From positions 62,001 to 126,000 of the forward strand of contig CBDFKB010000008.1 of NCBI GenBank assembly GCA_965248715.1: DNA of 64,000 bases, given 5' to 3'. Both the position numbers and the translations under genes were made by a program. Shown piece after piece: positions 52,890 through 62,339 of the stretch (the stretch's first letter is position 1; each line of letters opens with the position of its first letter). Under the pieces are notes generated by a model that was not told where the DNA came from, did not search any database, and saw only the letters and a list, made by a program, of their open reading frames with translations. The DNA is from CBDFKB01 sp965248715 (lineage in GTDB: Bacteria > Pseudomonadota > Alphaproteobacteria > Rhizobiales > Rhizobiaceae).

Positions 52890-55800
52890 CTAAGTCAGTC
52901 TTCCGGCTGCGTGGGCGAGCATGGTATAAACCTTGCCCGTATCCGAGGTTAGATAGGTCTGGCTCATAATATTGTCGCGGTCATTGCGTGACACATCGGC
53001 CAAAAGACGCTCGAAATCGTTGATATAGCGGTCAACTGCGGAACCGAACTCGGCGTCACGGCGATATTTGTCGCGGATTTCATCGAACGTTTGTTGCCCT
53101 TTGAGCGTATAGAGCCGTCGGGTGAAAACGTTGCGCTCTCCGCGCTGATAGCGATCCCACAACTCGACCGAAGCCTCATGGTCGATGGCACTGGCAATGT
53201 CCATCGAAAGCGAGTTGAGGGTTTCCATCATGTGCAATGGCGGGCGTTCAGGCCGGGTTTGTTCGGTCGCTGGACGATACATTTCCGAGGCCGGATTACC
53301 ACGCTGGTTGGCTGGAGGCGCCTGGGGTGGTACCGGTTCGTTGCTTGATGCGCGGCGCAACAGGTCGCTGACCCAGCCCTGGGAACCCTGGCGTTGATCG
53401 GATCGCGGTGCCGGTTGTGCACGCACTTCGGTGTCGACCTGGCGCGCCTGTGGCGCGGTGCGGTCTGCACCGGATTGCCACTCCGGCATCGCTGCCCCGG
53501 CGTTGCGGTCGGTTGCAGCTCGGTTTGCTTCTGCGGACTGGCGCGAAAACTCGCTCTGATAGTCGCCACGCGAAGCGTAGGGGTCAACGCCACCAAAGCT
53601 TGGATCAGGGATAGGATCGCTCCTATAGCGCACCGGTGCCGGTGGCACTGCGGTCGGGGTATCGTATCGCGGACGCGGCGGCGCCGGGCGCCTGGGTGCA
53701 GCTTCGCCACTAGCGCTGGCAAATGCACGCGGCTGGGCCGAGGCTTGGGAAGCATCCAGCGTCTTGCCGGACCGTGCAACGATCTCCGACAGGTCTTTCA
53801 GCGCTTGGATTTGGTCGACAACCACGCGGCGCATTGCGTCGGCGCTCTCGCGGGTTTCTTCCGGCAACTCTAACACGCCGCGCCGCACTTCGAGGCGGGT
53901 TTCTTCCAGTGCACGCTGAACCTCTGCTGAGGCGGCACGCATGGAATCTGTAGTCTGCATGAACCTGGCCGTGGCATCGTTGATCGCGCGGGTGAGATCA
54001 TCACCAATGCGACCACCGATTTCGTGCGAGCGGGCTTGCGCATCGCTCAGCGTCGCGTTCATCAGTTCGGTGAACTGCTGCATATGGGTTTCGATTTCTT
54101 CGGTCCGTTTGACCAAGCCGGAGGCGAGTGCGTCGATCGTGCCTTGGCGGCTTTCTAAGGTGGCGGAGAAATTCGATTCAGCACCATCGATTAGCCTGCT
54201 CGCTTCCGACAGGGTGTCGGCATGTTTGTCGAAGCGATCGGCAATCGCCTGGAAATTCGCGACCGTATGACCGGCGGTCTCCGAGAAACGCGATTCGCTC
54301 TTGCTCATCAAATTGGTTGAGATATCCAAATTCTCTTTGGCCTTGATCACCGATTCGCCAATCGTCTTGGCATCGTGGGCCAAGCTCGACTGCAACCCGC
54401 CCAGATCGCGGCGACCGGTATTTAGCAGATCGGCGAGCACATTGTTTGCCTCGCCAAGCCGCCCCAGCAGATCGGTAACATCGTTGGTGACAATGGTGGA
54501 AGTTTCCGACAGGCGGGCGGTGACTTCTTGGCCGGCGGATTTGACCTTGTCGGCAAGTGGCTTTGCCTGGGTTTCCAGTACATGGGCCAATTCGGCGCTG
54601 CGCTCGGCCAGCATGGTATTAAACTCGACCGACTTTTCCTCAAGTTTGCGCTGAGTGTCGACCAGGCCGCTGCCGAGGGTGGAATTGATCACATTGACCC
54701 GTTCCGAAAGCAGGGTGGAAAGCTTTTGCGCCTTATCATCCAAGGTGGCGCCCGCTTGTTCAATGCGCGAACCAAGCTGATTGTCGAGGGTCTTTTGACC
54801 TTCCTGCATAGTTTCTGTCAAACGCGATTGAGCCGTCTCGAACATGCTGGCGATATCACCGGATTGGCCTTCCATCGCGTTCTTGATTTCGTCCGCACGC
54901 GACTTGATTTCGTCCTGGCGTTCGGAAATTCGGCTGATCAGGCTCTCTTCGCCGGCAATGAAAGCGCCAGCGATTTCTCCGGTTTGCTCGACCAGGGTCT
55001 GGCGAATGCGATCGGTGCGCTCAGTTAGTTCGTCGCGGCGTGCTTCAACCGATTTGACAAATTTCATTTCGCCATCGGCCAGCACATGAGCAACCTCTGC
55101 GGTCTGTGCCGACAGGATTTCGCCGATCTGCTCGACGCGTGTGTGAATTTCCGTCTGACGCTCGTTAATTACCTGCTCGATACGCTCTTCGCCAGCGATA
55201 AACGCGTCCGCCACGTCCTTGGTATTGGCTGTCAAAGTTTCGCGAATTTGCTCGGTGCGGGAACGGATTTCCGCCTGGCGTTCCATGACCACATTGGCAA
55301 TCTGTTCTTCGCCGGCAACAAAGGCGGCGGCAACATCGCGGGTCTGGTCGGCCAGGGTTTCCTGCATTTTGGCGGTTCGCGCTTGCACTTCGTCGGTGCG
55401 CTCACGGATTACTTCTGCAACCCGCTCTGCACCTTCGACGAACACCGAACCAACCTGTTCGCTTTGCCCGATCAATTCCTGTTTGAGTTGGTCGGTGCGA
55501 ACCCTGAACTCGCTCTTGTGGATTTCGATGCCGGTGATGATTTTGTCTTCGCCTTGTACGAAAACGTCGGCGACTTCCTTGGCCTGCCGGGTCAATGCCA
55601 ATTTTAGGCTTTCCGCATCCTCGTTGATCTGCCCACGGCCGGCGGCAAGCGCATCGGAAACCACATCGCGCCCGGTATTGAATGTGTCAGCCAGTTCCTT
55701 GGTCTGCGCGATCAACGTGTCTTTGATCAGGTCAGTGCGGTTTTTGATTGCCAGATCGATGCGTTCTGAATTTTGCTCCAGATCAGCACTTCGTTCTTGC

Positions 55801-57362
55801 AGATTGTTGACGATTTCGTCGACCTTGGCGTTAAGCGAGGTCGAAAAGCCTGACAAACGGTGGCCGATCGTAGCGCCGATGGCGTTGGTGCCATCTGCTA
55901 GCACTTTATCGAGCGCTTCTGTGCGCATGCCAAGCGATTCAACCAACGTACTGCCCGTAGTCTCCAGCGCACCTTGCATGTTGCCGAGGTGGCTGCTCAA
56001 TCCATCATTAATGGCGGTAAATTGGGTGTCGAGATGGGTCTTGAGACCATCACTGGTTTCCTGGATCGTGGTAAGTAGACCGGTTGCGGTGCCCTGCACG
56101 GTTTCCTCAAAACGATTGACCACGTCATTGCCTTGACGCTCCAATTCCGCGGTGCGGTTTTCCAGGAGTTGGGTGATGGTTTGGCCGGTTGTTTCGATCA
56201 GTGCGGCGCTTTCATTGGCCCGGTTATTGATCACGTCATCAAGCGCCTGGCCGCTGGCCGCTAGGCGTTCCACCGCCTGCTCGCTGGTCGAATTTACCAA
56301 CAAGGCCATCTGGTCGCCTGACGCGGCCAGTCGGTTGGCGATTGCGTCGTTGGCTTCGGTTAGCCGGGCGTGCACTTCATCGCGGCGAATTTCCAAAGTA
56401 TTGCTGAGATTGGCGGTCGCATTGTCCACCGCCTCGGCGATGCGGCCGTCAACCGCGTTGAGTTCCACGCGGATGTTTTCTTCGGCACCGGTCAGTGTTG
56501 CGCGCACCCGCTCGGCATGGTTGACGATCAGTTCGCGTTCGCCGGTCATGTCGGCGACCAGAGTGCGGATACGAATTTCATTGTCAGTATAGGAGCGTTC
56601 CAGGTTCATAACCTCGTTGTGCACCAGCACTTCGAGTTCACCGGCCCGCGCCAGCGCCCGTTCGACACCTTCGCCCATTGCCGCAACTTCGCGGCGCACG
56701 GCTCGGCCAATATTGTTGACGCTATCTTGGGCAACGGACTCCGGCCTCAAAAGACGGATTGCTGCTTCGCCCATGGAACGCGCCGCCAGGCGCAGTTCCT
56801 GGGCCCGCCGCGCCATCACCGCGAACGCCCAGATGAACAATAACGGCACCAGGAACAAGCCGGCAAACAGCATCGCTTCCGGTAACCGCTCATCGGAACC
56901 CAGTTCCGAAAGCGCTGGAAATTGGCTGCCAAACCGGGAATAGGCGAAATAGCCGACAACGCCGACCCACAAGGTGGCGATCAGGAACGCAAACCAATAG
57001 ATGCTACGCGATGGTCGCTTGTCGAGCCGGTAGACCAAATCGGAAATGTTGGAGAGTTGGTCATCATTGGCGGGCGCTGAAGAAGGGGCCAGCGGCGGAT
57101 TGGGATCTATGGCCGACGGTTTTTCGGCGCCAGACGATCCGGTGGCTGTGAAATCGTCAGACGCGAAATCGTCGCTTGGCAATTCGACCTGGTCCAATAA
57201 ATCATCGGCCAAAATGCCATGATCGGTGGAACCCGTGTCCTTGGAACCGGCAGGTTTGTCGGCACCGCTATTATCATCGGCACCAAAATCGATCCGCAAC
57301 GCTTCTTCGACTGCGTTTAGCGCATCGTCTGCCGTGACATCTTTATCGCGCTTTACCGCCAT
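52890..57362 (-). CDS. Large membrane-anchored coiled-coil repeat protein
   Basis: 1490 residues. Acidic N-terminus, two helices (IYWFAFLIATLWVGVVGYFA and MLFAGLFLVPLLFIWAFAVM, about residues 115-175), then roughly 1000 residues of coiled coil. Residues about 600-840 hold at least six 40-residue repeats of type AF(I/V)AGEE.I..VI.ER..EI..RTEQIRETL. A Pro-rich linker precedes a conserved C-terminal domain (MMETLNSLSMDIASAIDHEA, LTSDTGKVYTMLAHAAGR). Such proteins are known in Hyphomicrobiales under names like apolipoprotein- or kinesin-like; the function is unknown. GAGGCG precedes the ATG. A CtrA box lies 318 bp upstream. Confidence 0.88.
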   Translation of the reverse strand: MAVKRDKDVTADDALNAVEEALRIDFGADDNSGADKPAGSKDTGSTDHGILADDLLDQVELPSDDFASDDFTATGSSGAEKPSAIDPNPPLAPSSAPANDDQLSNISDLVYRLDKRPSRSIYWFAFLIATLWVGVVGYFAYSRFGSQFPALSELGSDERLPEAMLFAGLFLVPLLFIWAFAVMARRAQELRLAARSMGEAAIRLLRPESVAQDSVNNIGRAVRREVAAMGEGVERALARAGELEVLVHNEVMNLERSYTDNEIRIRTLVADMTGERELIVNHAERVRATLTGAEENIRVELNAVDGRIAEAVDNATANLSNTLEIRRDEVHARLTEANDAIANRLAASGDQMALLVNSTSEQAVERLAASGQALDDVINNRANESAALIETTGQTITQLLENRTAELERQGNDVVNRFEETVQGTATGLLTTIQETSDGLKTHLDTQFTAINDGLSSHLGNMQGALETTGSTLVESLGMRTEALDKVLADGTNAIGATIGHRLSGFSTSLNAKVDEIVNNLQERSADLEQNSERIDLAIKNRTDLIKDTLIAQTKELADTFNTGRDVVSDALAAGRGQINEDAESLKLALTRQAKEVADVFVQGEDKIITGIEIHKSEFRVRTDQLKQELIGQSEQVGSVFVEGAERVAEVIRERTDEVQARTAKMQETLADQTRDVAAAFVAGEEQIANVVMERQAEIRSRTEQIRETLTANTKDVADAFIAGEERIEQVINERQTEIHTRVEQIGEILSAQTAEVAHVLADGEMKFVKSVEARRDELTERTDRIRQTLVEQTGEIAGAFIAGEESLISRISERQDEIKSRADEIKNAMEGQSGDIASMFETAQSRLTETMQEGQKTLDNQLGSRIEQAGATLDDKAQKLSTLLSERVNVINSTLGSGLVDTQRKLEEKSVEFNTMLAERSAELAHVLETQAKPLADKVKSAGQEVTARLSETSTIVTNDVTDLLGRLGEANNVLADLLNTGRRDLGGLQSSLAHDAKTIGESVIKAKENLDISTNLMSKSESRFSETAGHTVANFQAIADRFDKHADTLSEASRLIDGAESNFSATLESRQGTIDALASGLVKRTEEIETHMQQFTELMNATLSDAQARSHEIGGRIGDDLTRAINDATARFMQTTDSMRAASAEVQRALEETRLEVRRGVLELPEETRESADAMRRVVVDQIQALKDLSEIVARSGKTLDASQASAQPRAFASASGEAAPRRPAPPRPRYDTPTAVPPAPVRYRSDPIPDPSFGGVDPYASRGDYQSEFSRQSAEANRAATDRNAGAAMPEWQSGADRTAPQARQVDTEVRAQPAPRSDQRQGSQGWVSDLLRRASSNEPVPPQAPPANQRGNPASEMYRPATEQTRPERPPLHMMETLNSLSMDIASAIDHEASVELWDRYQRGERNVFTRRLYTLKGQQTFDEIRDKYRRDAEFGSAVDRYINDFERLLADVSRNDRDNIMSQTYLTSDTGKVYTMLAHAAGRLT

Positions 57363-57872
57363 TTGTTACGCCTCGTACTACTCGCACCTGTAGTTGTCGC
57401 GGCAATCGGTTGCCGCTCGCCATAGGGTGCCTTATCGCGGCCCCATATTCGGGAGAAAAATGGCGACATGCCGCCTGCGATGATTGCCGCCATCGGGCGT
57501 CCCCGCCCCAAGCATTGAGCGTCCCCGCTCCAAGGCCGCGCTGCCGGCCATATGGCCTCCTCGAATTCATGTGCTTCAACATCGCTACAATCGAATGCTG
57601 ATACACAAGCCGCCAATATAGCGTAATGGCACAATCGGGCGGTTTCGACAAGGAATCGGAGGTTTCGGAACCGTAATTGTTAATGTTTGGTTAACGGCCA
57701 TTTTTGCTAGTTTCCCCCTATACCAGGTGGGGGTTAGCCAATTGCTTACTAAGAACATAAAAGGCCATGCATCGAACGATAACACGCATCCCCATAAATC
57801 ACTGTAATTTTAACCGGATGTTTTGTTTGCGCTGCTAACGTTTGGTTCTCTCAATTGGGTGAGGGCGAAACG
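57363..57872. other. Divergent spacer between coiled-coil and Hpt genes
   Basis: 510 bp without a supported gene. Contains a near-direct repeat AAGCGTCCCCGC-like pair at about 57496-57532 (GCGTCCCCGCCCCAAG and GCGTCCCCGCTCCAAG) and the CtrA box. GGGCGTCC repeats may be regulatory. Confidence 0.4.
57680..57695. promoter_or_regulatory. CtrA box, perfect TTAA-N7-TTAAC
   Basis: TTAA-TGTTTGG-TTAAC lies in the divergent 510-bp spacer between the large coiled-coil gene and the Hpt gene, 178 bp from the Hpt start. This exact full match is unlikely to be frequent by chance. Confidence 0.6.
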
Positions 57873-58226
57873 ATGGCAAATATGGCCGAAAAAGCAAATA
57901 CCGACAATATTCCAGACCCGATCGACCTGGTGCATTTGGCGCGACAGACCATGGGCGACCGAGATTTGGAACGCGAAGTGCTGCAATTATTTGTCGGCCA
58001 GGCCGAACGGCTGGCTGGCGCGCTTGAGGCGGCCGGCGATACGATGGCTAAAAAGCGCATTTTGCACACCATGAAGGGTGCAGCGCGTGGAGTAGGGGCC
58101 TGGGAAGTGGCCGATACCGCCAGCGCTTTGGAAGAAACCGCCACCGCCGAACTCGGTGTTGAAGCACTGCATCAAGCCATTGCCCGTGCGACCGCCTTTA
58201 TTGCGACGATTGAGCCAACCTGCTGA
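57873..58226 (+). CDS. Histidine phosphotransfer (Hpt) domain protein
   Basis: 117 residues, start ATG 57873 with GAGG upstream. The whole protein is one Hpt helix bundle; the phospho-acceptor is His65 in ILHTMKGAARGVGAWEVADT. Hpt proteins relay phosphate between hybrid kinases and regulators. It is not ChpT, which is larger and has an ATPase-like domain. The divergent spacer with a CtrA box suggests cell-cycle control; partner unknown. Confidence 0.9.
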   Translation: MANMAEKANTDNIPDPIDLVHLARQTMGDRDLEREVLQLFVGQAERLAGALEAAGDTMAKKRILHTMKGAARGVGAWEVADTASALEETATAELGVEALHQAIARATAFIATIEPTC

Positions 58227-58427
58227 ATGCCACACCATTAAATATAAGCGCCTAATGGTGCCCTGTTGGTTGCGTAGGACCCGATCTTGGCGCCGATCGC
58301 GCCAAATTGCGCCTTGACAACCAGGGTGCATCCCTTAAATCCGGCGAACTGTCCGGGTTGCGACGGTCGGCAAGACTTCGGTCGCCCGCATCCGGTACAG
58401 CCCCACCTCGAGCCGGAATTTCCGACC

Positions 58428-58748
58428 ATGGCTACAATCACCTTCATCGCCTTTGATGGCACAAAATACGTCGTGGAGGCGCAAAACGGCTCGACCGTCA
58501 TGGAAAACGCCATTCGCAATTCAGTTCCAGGCATCGAAGCGGAATGTGGCGGCGCCTGCGCCTGCGCGACCTGCCACGTCTATGTTGACGATGAGTGGTG
58601 CGCAACCGTTGGTGGGCCGCTAGTCATGGAAGAGGACATGCTGGATTTTGCCTATGAGGTGCAACCCGGTTCACGGCTTTCGTGTCAGATCAAAGTGAGC
58701 GATGCCCTTGACGGCCTTGTGGTCAGGGTGCCGGAACGCCAAGGTTAA
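58428..58748 (+). CDS. Adrenodoxin-type 2Fe-2S ferredoxin
   Basis: 106 residues. Cluster ligands C40, C46, C49 and C86 in EAECGGACACATCHVYV and RLSCQIKV, the pattern C-X5-C-X2-C-Xn-C. Start ATG 58428 gives MATITFIAFDGTKYVVEAQN. It donates electrons to P450s or Fe-S assembly; the FNR 650 bp downstream could reduce it. Confidence 0.95.
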   Translation: MATITFIAFDGTKYVVEAQNGSTVMENAIRNSVPGIEAECGGACACATCHVYVDDEWCATVGGPLVMEEDMLDFAYEVQPGSRLSCQIKVSDALDGLVVRVPERQG

Positions 58749-58775
58749 CGCTAACAAGACCAGACCGGATAGCCC

Positions 58776-59354
58776 ATGAGCGACGCACGTGCCCGATGGA
58801 ACCAGCAATATGACGAAGGCCGCTGGGCCTTTCTAAGCGATCCAAGCGAGCATCTGCGCTTAAACGTGGTTGCCGGGATGATCGCCGGCGATCCGAAAAT
58901 CGATATCATCGATCTGGGAAGCGGACCTGGCCATTTGCTGGCATCGCTTACTGGGGCCGTGTTCGATACCTATGTCGCGGTCGATATTTCCGACGTGGCG
59001 CTTGCGCAGATCGACGGGCGCGGGCGCGCGGTTGAAACCGTCCGCAGTTCGCTTGGCGAATTTTCGATCAAGCCCGGGCGGCGCTGTGTCGTGATCGCCA
59101 ACGAGGTGCTTTATTATGAAGATGACAATGTTGAGCACTTAGCGCGCATCGTTGGCGAATGTCGCCTGGTAGAGCGGGTAATCGTTTCAGCTGTCGGTCC
59201 CCATGCAGACAAACCCAATTGGACTAAAGCCAGCCGCGCGGTGTGGAGCCGGGTCGAGGCGATTGGCTGGCGGCGCACCCGTTCGGTTATCGTGCGTGAT
59301 GAAGATCGCGACCGGCACTGGGATATTGTTGAATTTGACCCGCGCTCGCAATAA
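58776..59354 (+). CDS. SAM-dependent methyltransferase (NodS-like)
   Basis: 192 residues. SAM-binding motif IIDLGSGPGHLLASLTG, then TYVAVDISDVALAQID and VVIANEVLYYEDDNVEHLAR. This matches small class I methyltransferases of the NodS/DUF2431-like type. 27 bp after the ferredoxin, so in one transcript. Substrate unknown. Confidence 0.85.
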   Translation: MSDARARWNQQYDEGRWAFLSDPSEHLRLNVVAGMIAGDPKIDIIDLGSGPGHLLASLTGAVFDTYVAVDISDVALAQIDGRGRAVETVRSSLGEFSIKPGRRCVVIANEVLYYEDDNVEHLARIVGECRLVERVIVSAVGPHADKPNWTKASRAVWSRVEAIGWRRTRSVIVRDEDRDRHWDIVEFDPRSQ

Positions 59355-59401
59355 CCGATTGTTTACGTACGAACAAACGGACGCAACAATGGAAGAAATC
59401 G

Positions 59402-60430
59402 ATGCCAAAAAACGTTGATACCGATGTCGTAATTATCGGCGCGGGGCCGGTCGGCTTGTTTGCGGTATTCGAGCTTGGCCTGTTTGACCTGAAATGCCAT
59501 TTGATCGATATTCTCGACCGTGCCGGCGGTCAATGCACAGAATTATATCCCGAAAAGCCGATTTACGACATTCCCGGTTGGCCGGTGATCGAGGGTCAGG
59601 AGCTGACCGATCGTTTGATGGAACAAATCGCGCCGTTTAGCCCGCAGTTTCACCTGTCACGCATGGTCACCGGCCTTGAACCACTGGCCGATGGTGGCTT
59701 TGCGATTACCACCGATGAAAATGATGTGTTCCGCGCCAAAGTGGTGGTCATCGCCGCCGGTGGCGGTTCGTTTCAACCCAAGCGGCCACCGATCCCAGGC
59801 GTTGAAGAATATGAAGAAAAGTCGGTGTTTTATGCGGTTCGGCGCAAGGAAACATTCCGCGACAAAGATTTGGTGATCGTCGGCGGTGGCGATTCCGCAC
59901 TCGATTGGGTGCTCAATCTTGAACCGGTGGCGAAATCGGTGGCGCTGGTGCATCGCCGACCGCAATTTCGCGCCGCGCCAGATAGTGTGGCGAAGATGGA
60001 AAAGCTGCGTGACGAGGGGCGGATCGCCTTTCACCTTGGTCAGGTGAGTAAATTGGGTGGCGACGACGGGCAGTTAGCTGCTGTGCAGGTGAAGGGGGCA
60101 GACGGCGAGGTCGCCGAACTTACGGTTGACTATATGCTGCCGTTTTTCGGTCTGACCATGAAGCTTGGCCCGGTTGCTGATTGGGGGTTGAACCTGCACG
60201 AGAATTTGATCCCGGTCGACACTGAGAAATTCGAGACTTCTGAGCCCGGGATCTTCGCGATCGGTGATATCAACACCTATCCGGGCAAGCTCAAGCTTAT
60301 ATTGTGCGGCTTCCACGAAGCCGCCTTAATGACCCAGGCGGCCAAGCGCATCGTCCACCCGGACGAAAAAGTGGTGTTTCAATACACCACTTCGTCGACC
60401 AGCTTGCAAAAGAAGCTAGGGGTAAAATAG
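59402..60430 (+). CDS. Ferredoxin-NADP reductase, thioredoxin-reductase-like
   Basis: 342 residues. FAD site VVIIGAGPVGLFAVFELGLF, GGQCTELYPEKPIYDIPGWP, NADPH site DLVIVGGGDSALDWVLNL, and the C-terminal FAIGDINTYPGKLKLILCGF. No CxxC redox motif, so it is a FNR of the homodimeric type 2 rather than a thioredoxin reductase. Ends TSSTSLQKKLGVK. Third gene after ferredoxin and methyltransferase, fitting an NADPH-ferredoxin pair. Confidence 0.94.
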   Translation: MPKNVDTDVVIIGAGPVGLFAVFELGLFDLKCHLIDILDRAGGQCTELYPEKPIYDIPGWPVIEGQELTDRLMEQIAPFSPQFHLSRMVTGLEPLADGGFAITTDENDVFRAKVVVIAAGGGSFQPKRPPIPGVEEYEEKSVFYAVRRKETFRDKDLVIVGGGDSALDWVLNLEPVAKSVALVHRRPQFRAAPDSVAKMEKLRDEGRIAFHLGQVSKLGGDDGQLAAVQVKGADGEVAELTVDYMLPFFGLTMKLGPVADWGLNLHENLIPVDTEKFETSEPGIFAIGDINTYPGKLKLILCGFHEAALMTQAAKRIVHPDEKVVFQYTTSSTSLQKKLGVK

Positions 60431-60581
60431 CCGGTCATCTGACCATATCGGCATATTTATCAAGCGGGATTGAAGCCTGTGTTTTTGGGACCTTCGGTCA
60501 CGTAAATTGGTGGACACGGCAATCACCACCTTCGCAATTATCTTCGATATTATTGCGTATTCCCGAAAAGCCTATCCTCGG

Positions 60582-60687
60582 TTAGAGCACTTTTCGCGAT
60601 TTGTGAATCGCAAAAAGTGTTCTATCTATTTGTTTCGGCGCACAATTTTTCTGAAAACCGGCCACCACTTTTCAGATTGTGCTCTAG
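60582..60687 (+). repeat. 106-bp TA-bounded repeat, divergent subtype
   Basis: TTAG on the left, CTAG on the right; same length as other copies but a different left half: CACTTTTCGCGATT and AATCGCAAAAAGTG form a strong hairpin with a 4-nt loop. The right half AAAACCGGCCACCACTTTTC is family-like. Confidence 0.8.
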
Positions 60688-60756
60688 ATCGGTGATCAGA
60701 AGCGGTTTTCAAAATGAGAACAGTACCAACGCTATTGGCACCAAGGCGGTGGGTTT

Positions 60757-61131
60757 TCAGCTTTCCCTTACTCTTTGACATTCCACCGCGCCGCCATTGG
60801 CGGTGACCGTCAGGCTGGCATCATATTGGCTGGCGGCGCCGGAAAGCATGACCGTGCCAAGGATTTTAGTCTGGCCCGGTTCGATAACAAATCCGCCGCC
60901 CTGGCGGATGTTGGTGCCGGGGCCGGTGACGGCGAAGCGATAGCTGCCTGTGAAATTGGCGCTGGTTTCGGCCCTGACCCGGCTTGTCAATACGGTCATG
61001 GCTCCAGTTGAGCTTTGCTCAATGGCGCACGTAAACGGGCCGTCCCGGTTAACAGCACCAGCGGTGTTGAGCGCGGCGGCGGCGCCAAGCGTCAGGGTAA
61101 GTGCGGTGGTGGCGAAGGCGGTCCGGGTCAT
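60757..61131 (-). CDS. csgH: Curli assembly chaperone-like protein CsgH
   Basis: 124 residues, exported (MTRTAFATTALTLTLGAAAA). The immunoglobulin-like mature domain shows FTCAIEQSSTGAMTVLTSRV, GSYRFAVTGPGTNIRQGGGF, LGTVMLSGAASQYDASLTVT ANGG and a C-terminal ECQRV, the two cysteines likely forming a disulfide. CsgH is a periplasmic inhibitor/chaperone of curlin fibre formation in alphaproteobacteria. Encoded after csgA on the same strand with one repeat between. Confidence 0.85.
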   Translation of the reverse strand: MTRTAFATTALTLTLGAAAALNTAGAVNRDGPFTCAIEQSSTGAMTVLTSRVRAETSANFTGSYRFAVTGPGTNIRQGGGFVIEPGQTKILGTVMLSGAASQYDASLTVTANGGAVECQRVRES

Positions 61132-61228
61132 GGTGTTTGTCCTTGTTGGTTCGCCTAAACAGGCTACGGGTGTTGTCGAATTTGAAGCCGTTCGCCCGGC
61201 CGCTTTACTAGCGGCAGCCGGGCAGGCC

Positions 61229-61334
61229 TTAGCGCTTGTTACGGAGCGTTAGATTCGCTTCGTCGCGCTATCTCTTTGTTTATGCGTGTCATGTTTCCCA
61301 AAACCGGTGCCCACTTTTGGGTGACACGCACTAG
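61229..61334 (+). repeat. 106-bp TA-bounded palindromic repeat between csgA and csgH
   Basis: TTAG on the left, CTAG on the right. Lies between the curli gene stop (61348) and the csgH start (61131), so inside a presumed operon where it could change mRNA stability. Confidence 0.9.
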
Positions 61335-61347
61335 AGGGGAAAAGCGA

Positions 61348-61782
61348 CTATGGGCAGGTCTGAACGAAGGCCGCCACATTACCGCTGCCGGCTTGGGTGA
61401 CGTCGGCGCTGCAATTGTTGCCGACCTGTACTCCAGCGACAATGTTGCCATTGCCGTCTTGGGTCATGATCGCGGTGTGGTTGGCGCCAAACTGACCAAC
61501 GCCGGCGGCATTGCCATTGCCGTTCTGCCATGTGTCGGCGGTATTGTTGAAGCCTTCCTGACCGGTTGCTGCGACATTGCCATTGCCATGCTGCTCACTG
61601 ACCATTTCGTTAAACTGGCCGTTTTGGTAGACGCCGATCTGATTAAAAAAGCCGGTCTGGGCGCCGCCTGCGGCGTTGCCGAAGCCAAACTGCTGAATGT
61701 TGACGCCATTGGCCATGGCGGGGGCCGAAGCAAGGCCGATGACTAGGCTGGTCGCGGTGGCGAGGATCAGTTTGCGGGTCAT
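61348..61782 (-). CDS. csgA: Curlin repeat protein CsgA-like
   Basis: 144 residues, exported (MTRKLILATATSLVIGLASA). Five or six degenerate curlin repeats of type N....Q.G..N.A...Q.G: NIQQFGFGNAAGGAQTGFFN Q, NVAATGQEGFNNTADTWQNG NGN, NHTAIMTQDGNGNIVAGVQV, NCSADVTQAGSGNVAAFVQT. It is a curli amyloid subunit. A Cys pair at the C-terminus (NNCSAD and TCP) is unusual for E. coli CsgA. The secretion genes (csgG, csgE, csgF) are not in the window. Confidence 0.88.
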   Translation of the reverse strand: MTRKLILATATSLVIGLASAPAMANGVNIQQFGFGNAAGGAQTGFFNQIGVYQNGQFNEMVSEQHGNGNVAATGQEGFNNTADTWQNGNGNAAGVGQFGANHTAIMTQDGNGNIVAGVQVGNNCSADVTQAGSGNVAAFVQTCP

Positions 61783-62339
61783 TATTGGTTTCTCCTAAAG
61801 GTGTGGGTAGGCTGGGTTTGCTGATGACACCAACAGGAATAGATCGGGCCGACAGAACCTACGGTGAACCGGACGTTCAGTTTGGGTTCACAGGTGACAA
61901 TATTAACCGCCATTGGTATAAATCGGCTGCCATAAACGGCCACCGTTGATATAAAACCCTAGCCAAAACAAACGGTTGATGCCGCGCCAAGAAATCGGCG
62001 AACCCTCGGGAAAATTGTGAAATATGACACCAAGCCTGGCGAAATTTTGGCCGAAATGGATCGATCTTGCTCAATACGGGATCAAGCAAGTGAGCAAAAA
62101 ATCGTGCTATTAGACGGCGGAATATTGCCAGCGGTCAATTGAGCCACGCCAGCGCCACAACCATAATTGTCCACAGGCTCTAGAATGGGCCACCGGCGAA
62201 ATTAATGCAGCCTGGCATTTTGGCATCCCATGCGCCGCGCGCCGCTTGTTTGGCTTGCCATACCAGCCCGTCGATTTTCAGCGTTCACTGGAAGCGCTGG
62301 CAACAGCATTGGCCAATAGGTGCCCATTCGATCAGAATT
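61783..62339. other. Intergenic region upstream of csgA
   Basis: 557 bp. The first 200 bp should carry the csgA promoter. At about 62180-62340 a plus-strand frame reads AAWHFGIPCAARRLFGLPYQ and SLEALATALANRCPFDQNF, which looks like coding remnant but I recognise no family. TGTCCACAGGCTCTAG at 62168-62183 resembles an IS427-type end. Confidence 0.4.

Noticed and set aside
55219..56136. 305-codon plus-strand ORF opposite the coiled-coil gene
   Set aside because: Serine/arginine-rich antisense shadow of the repeat region.
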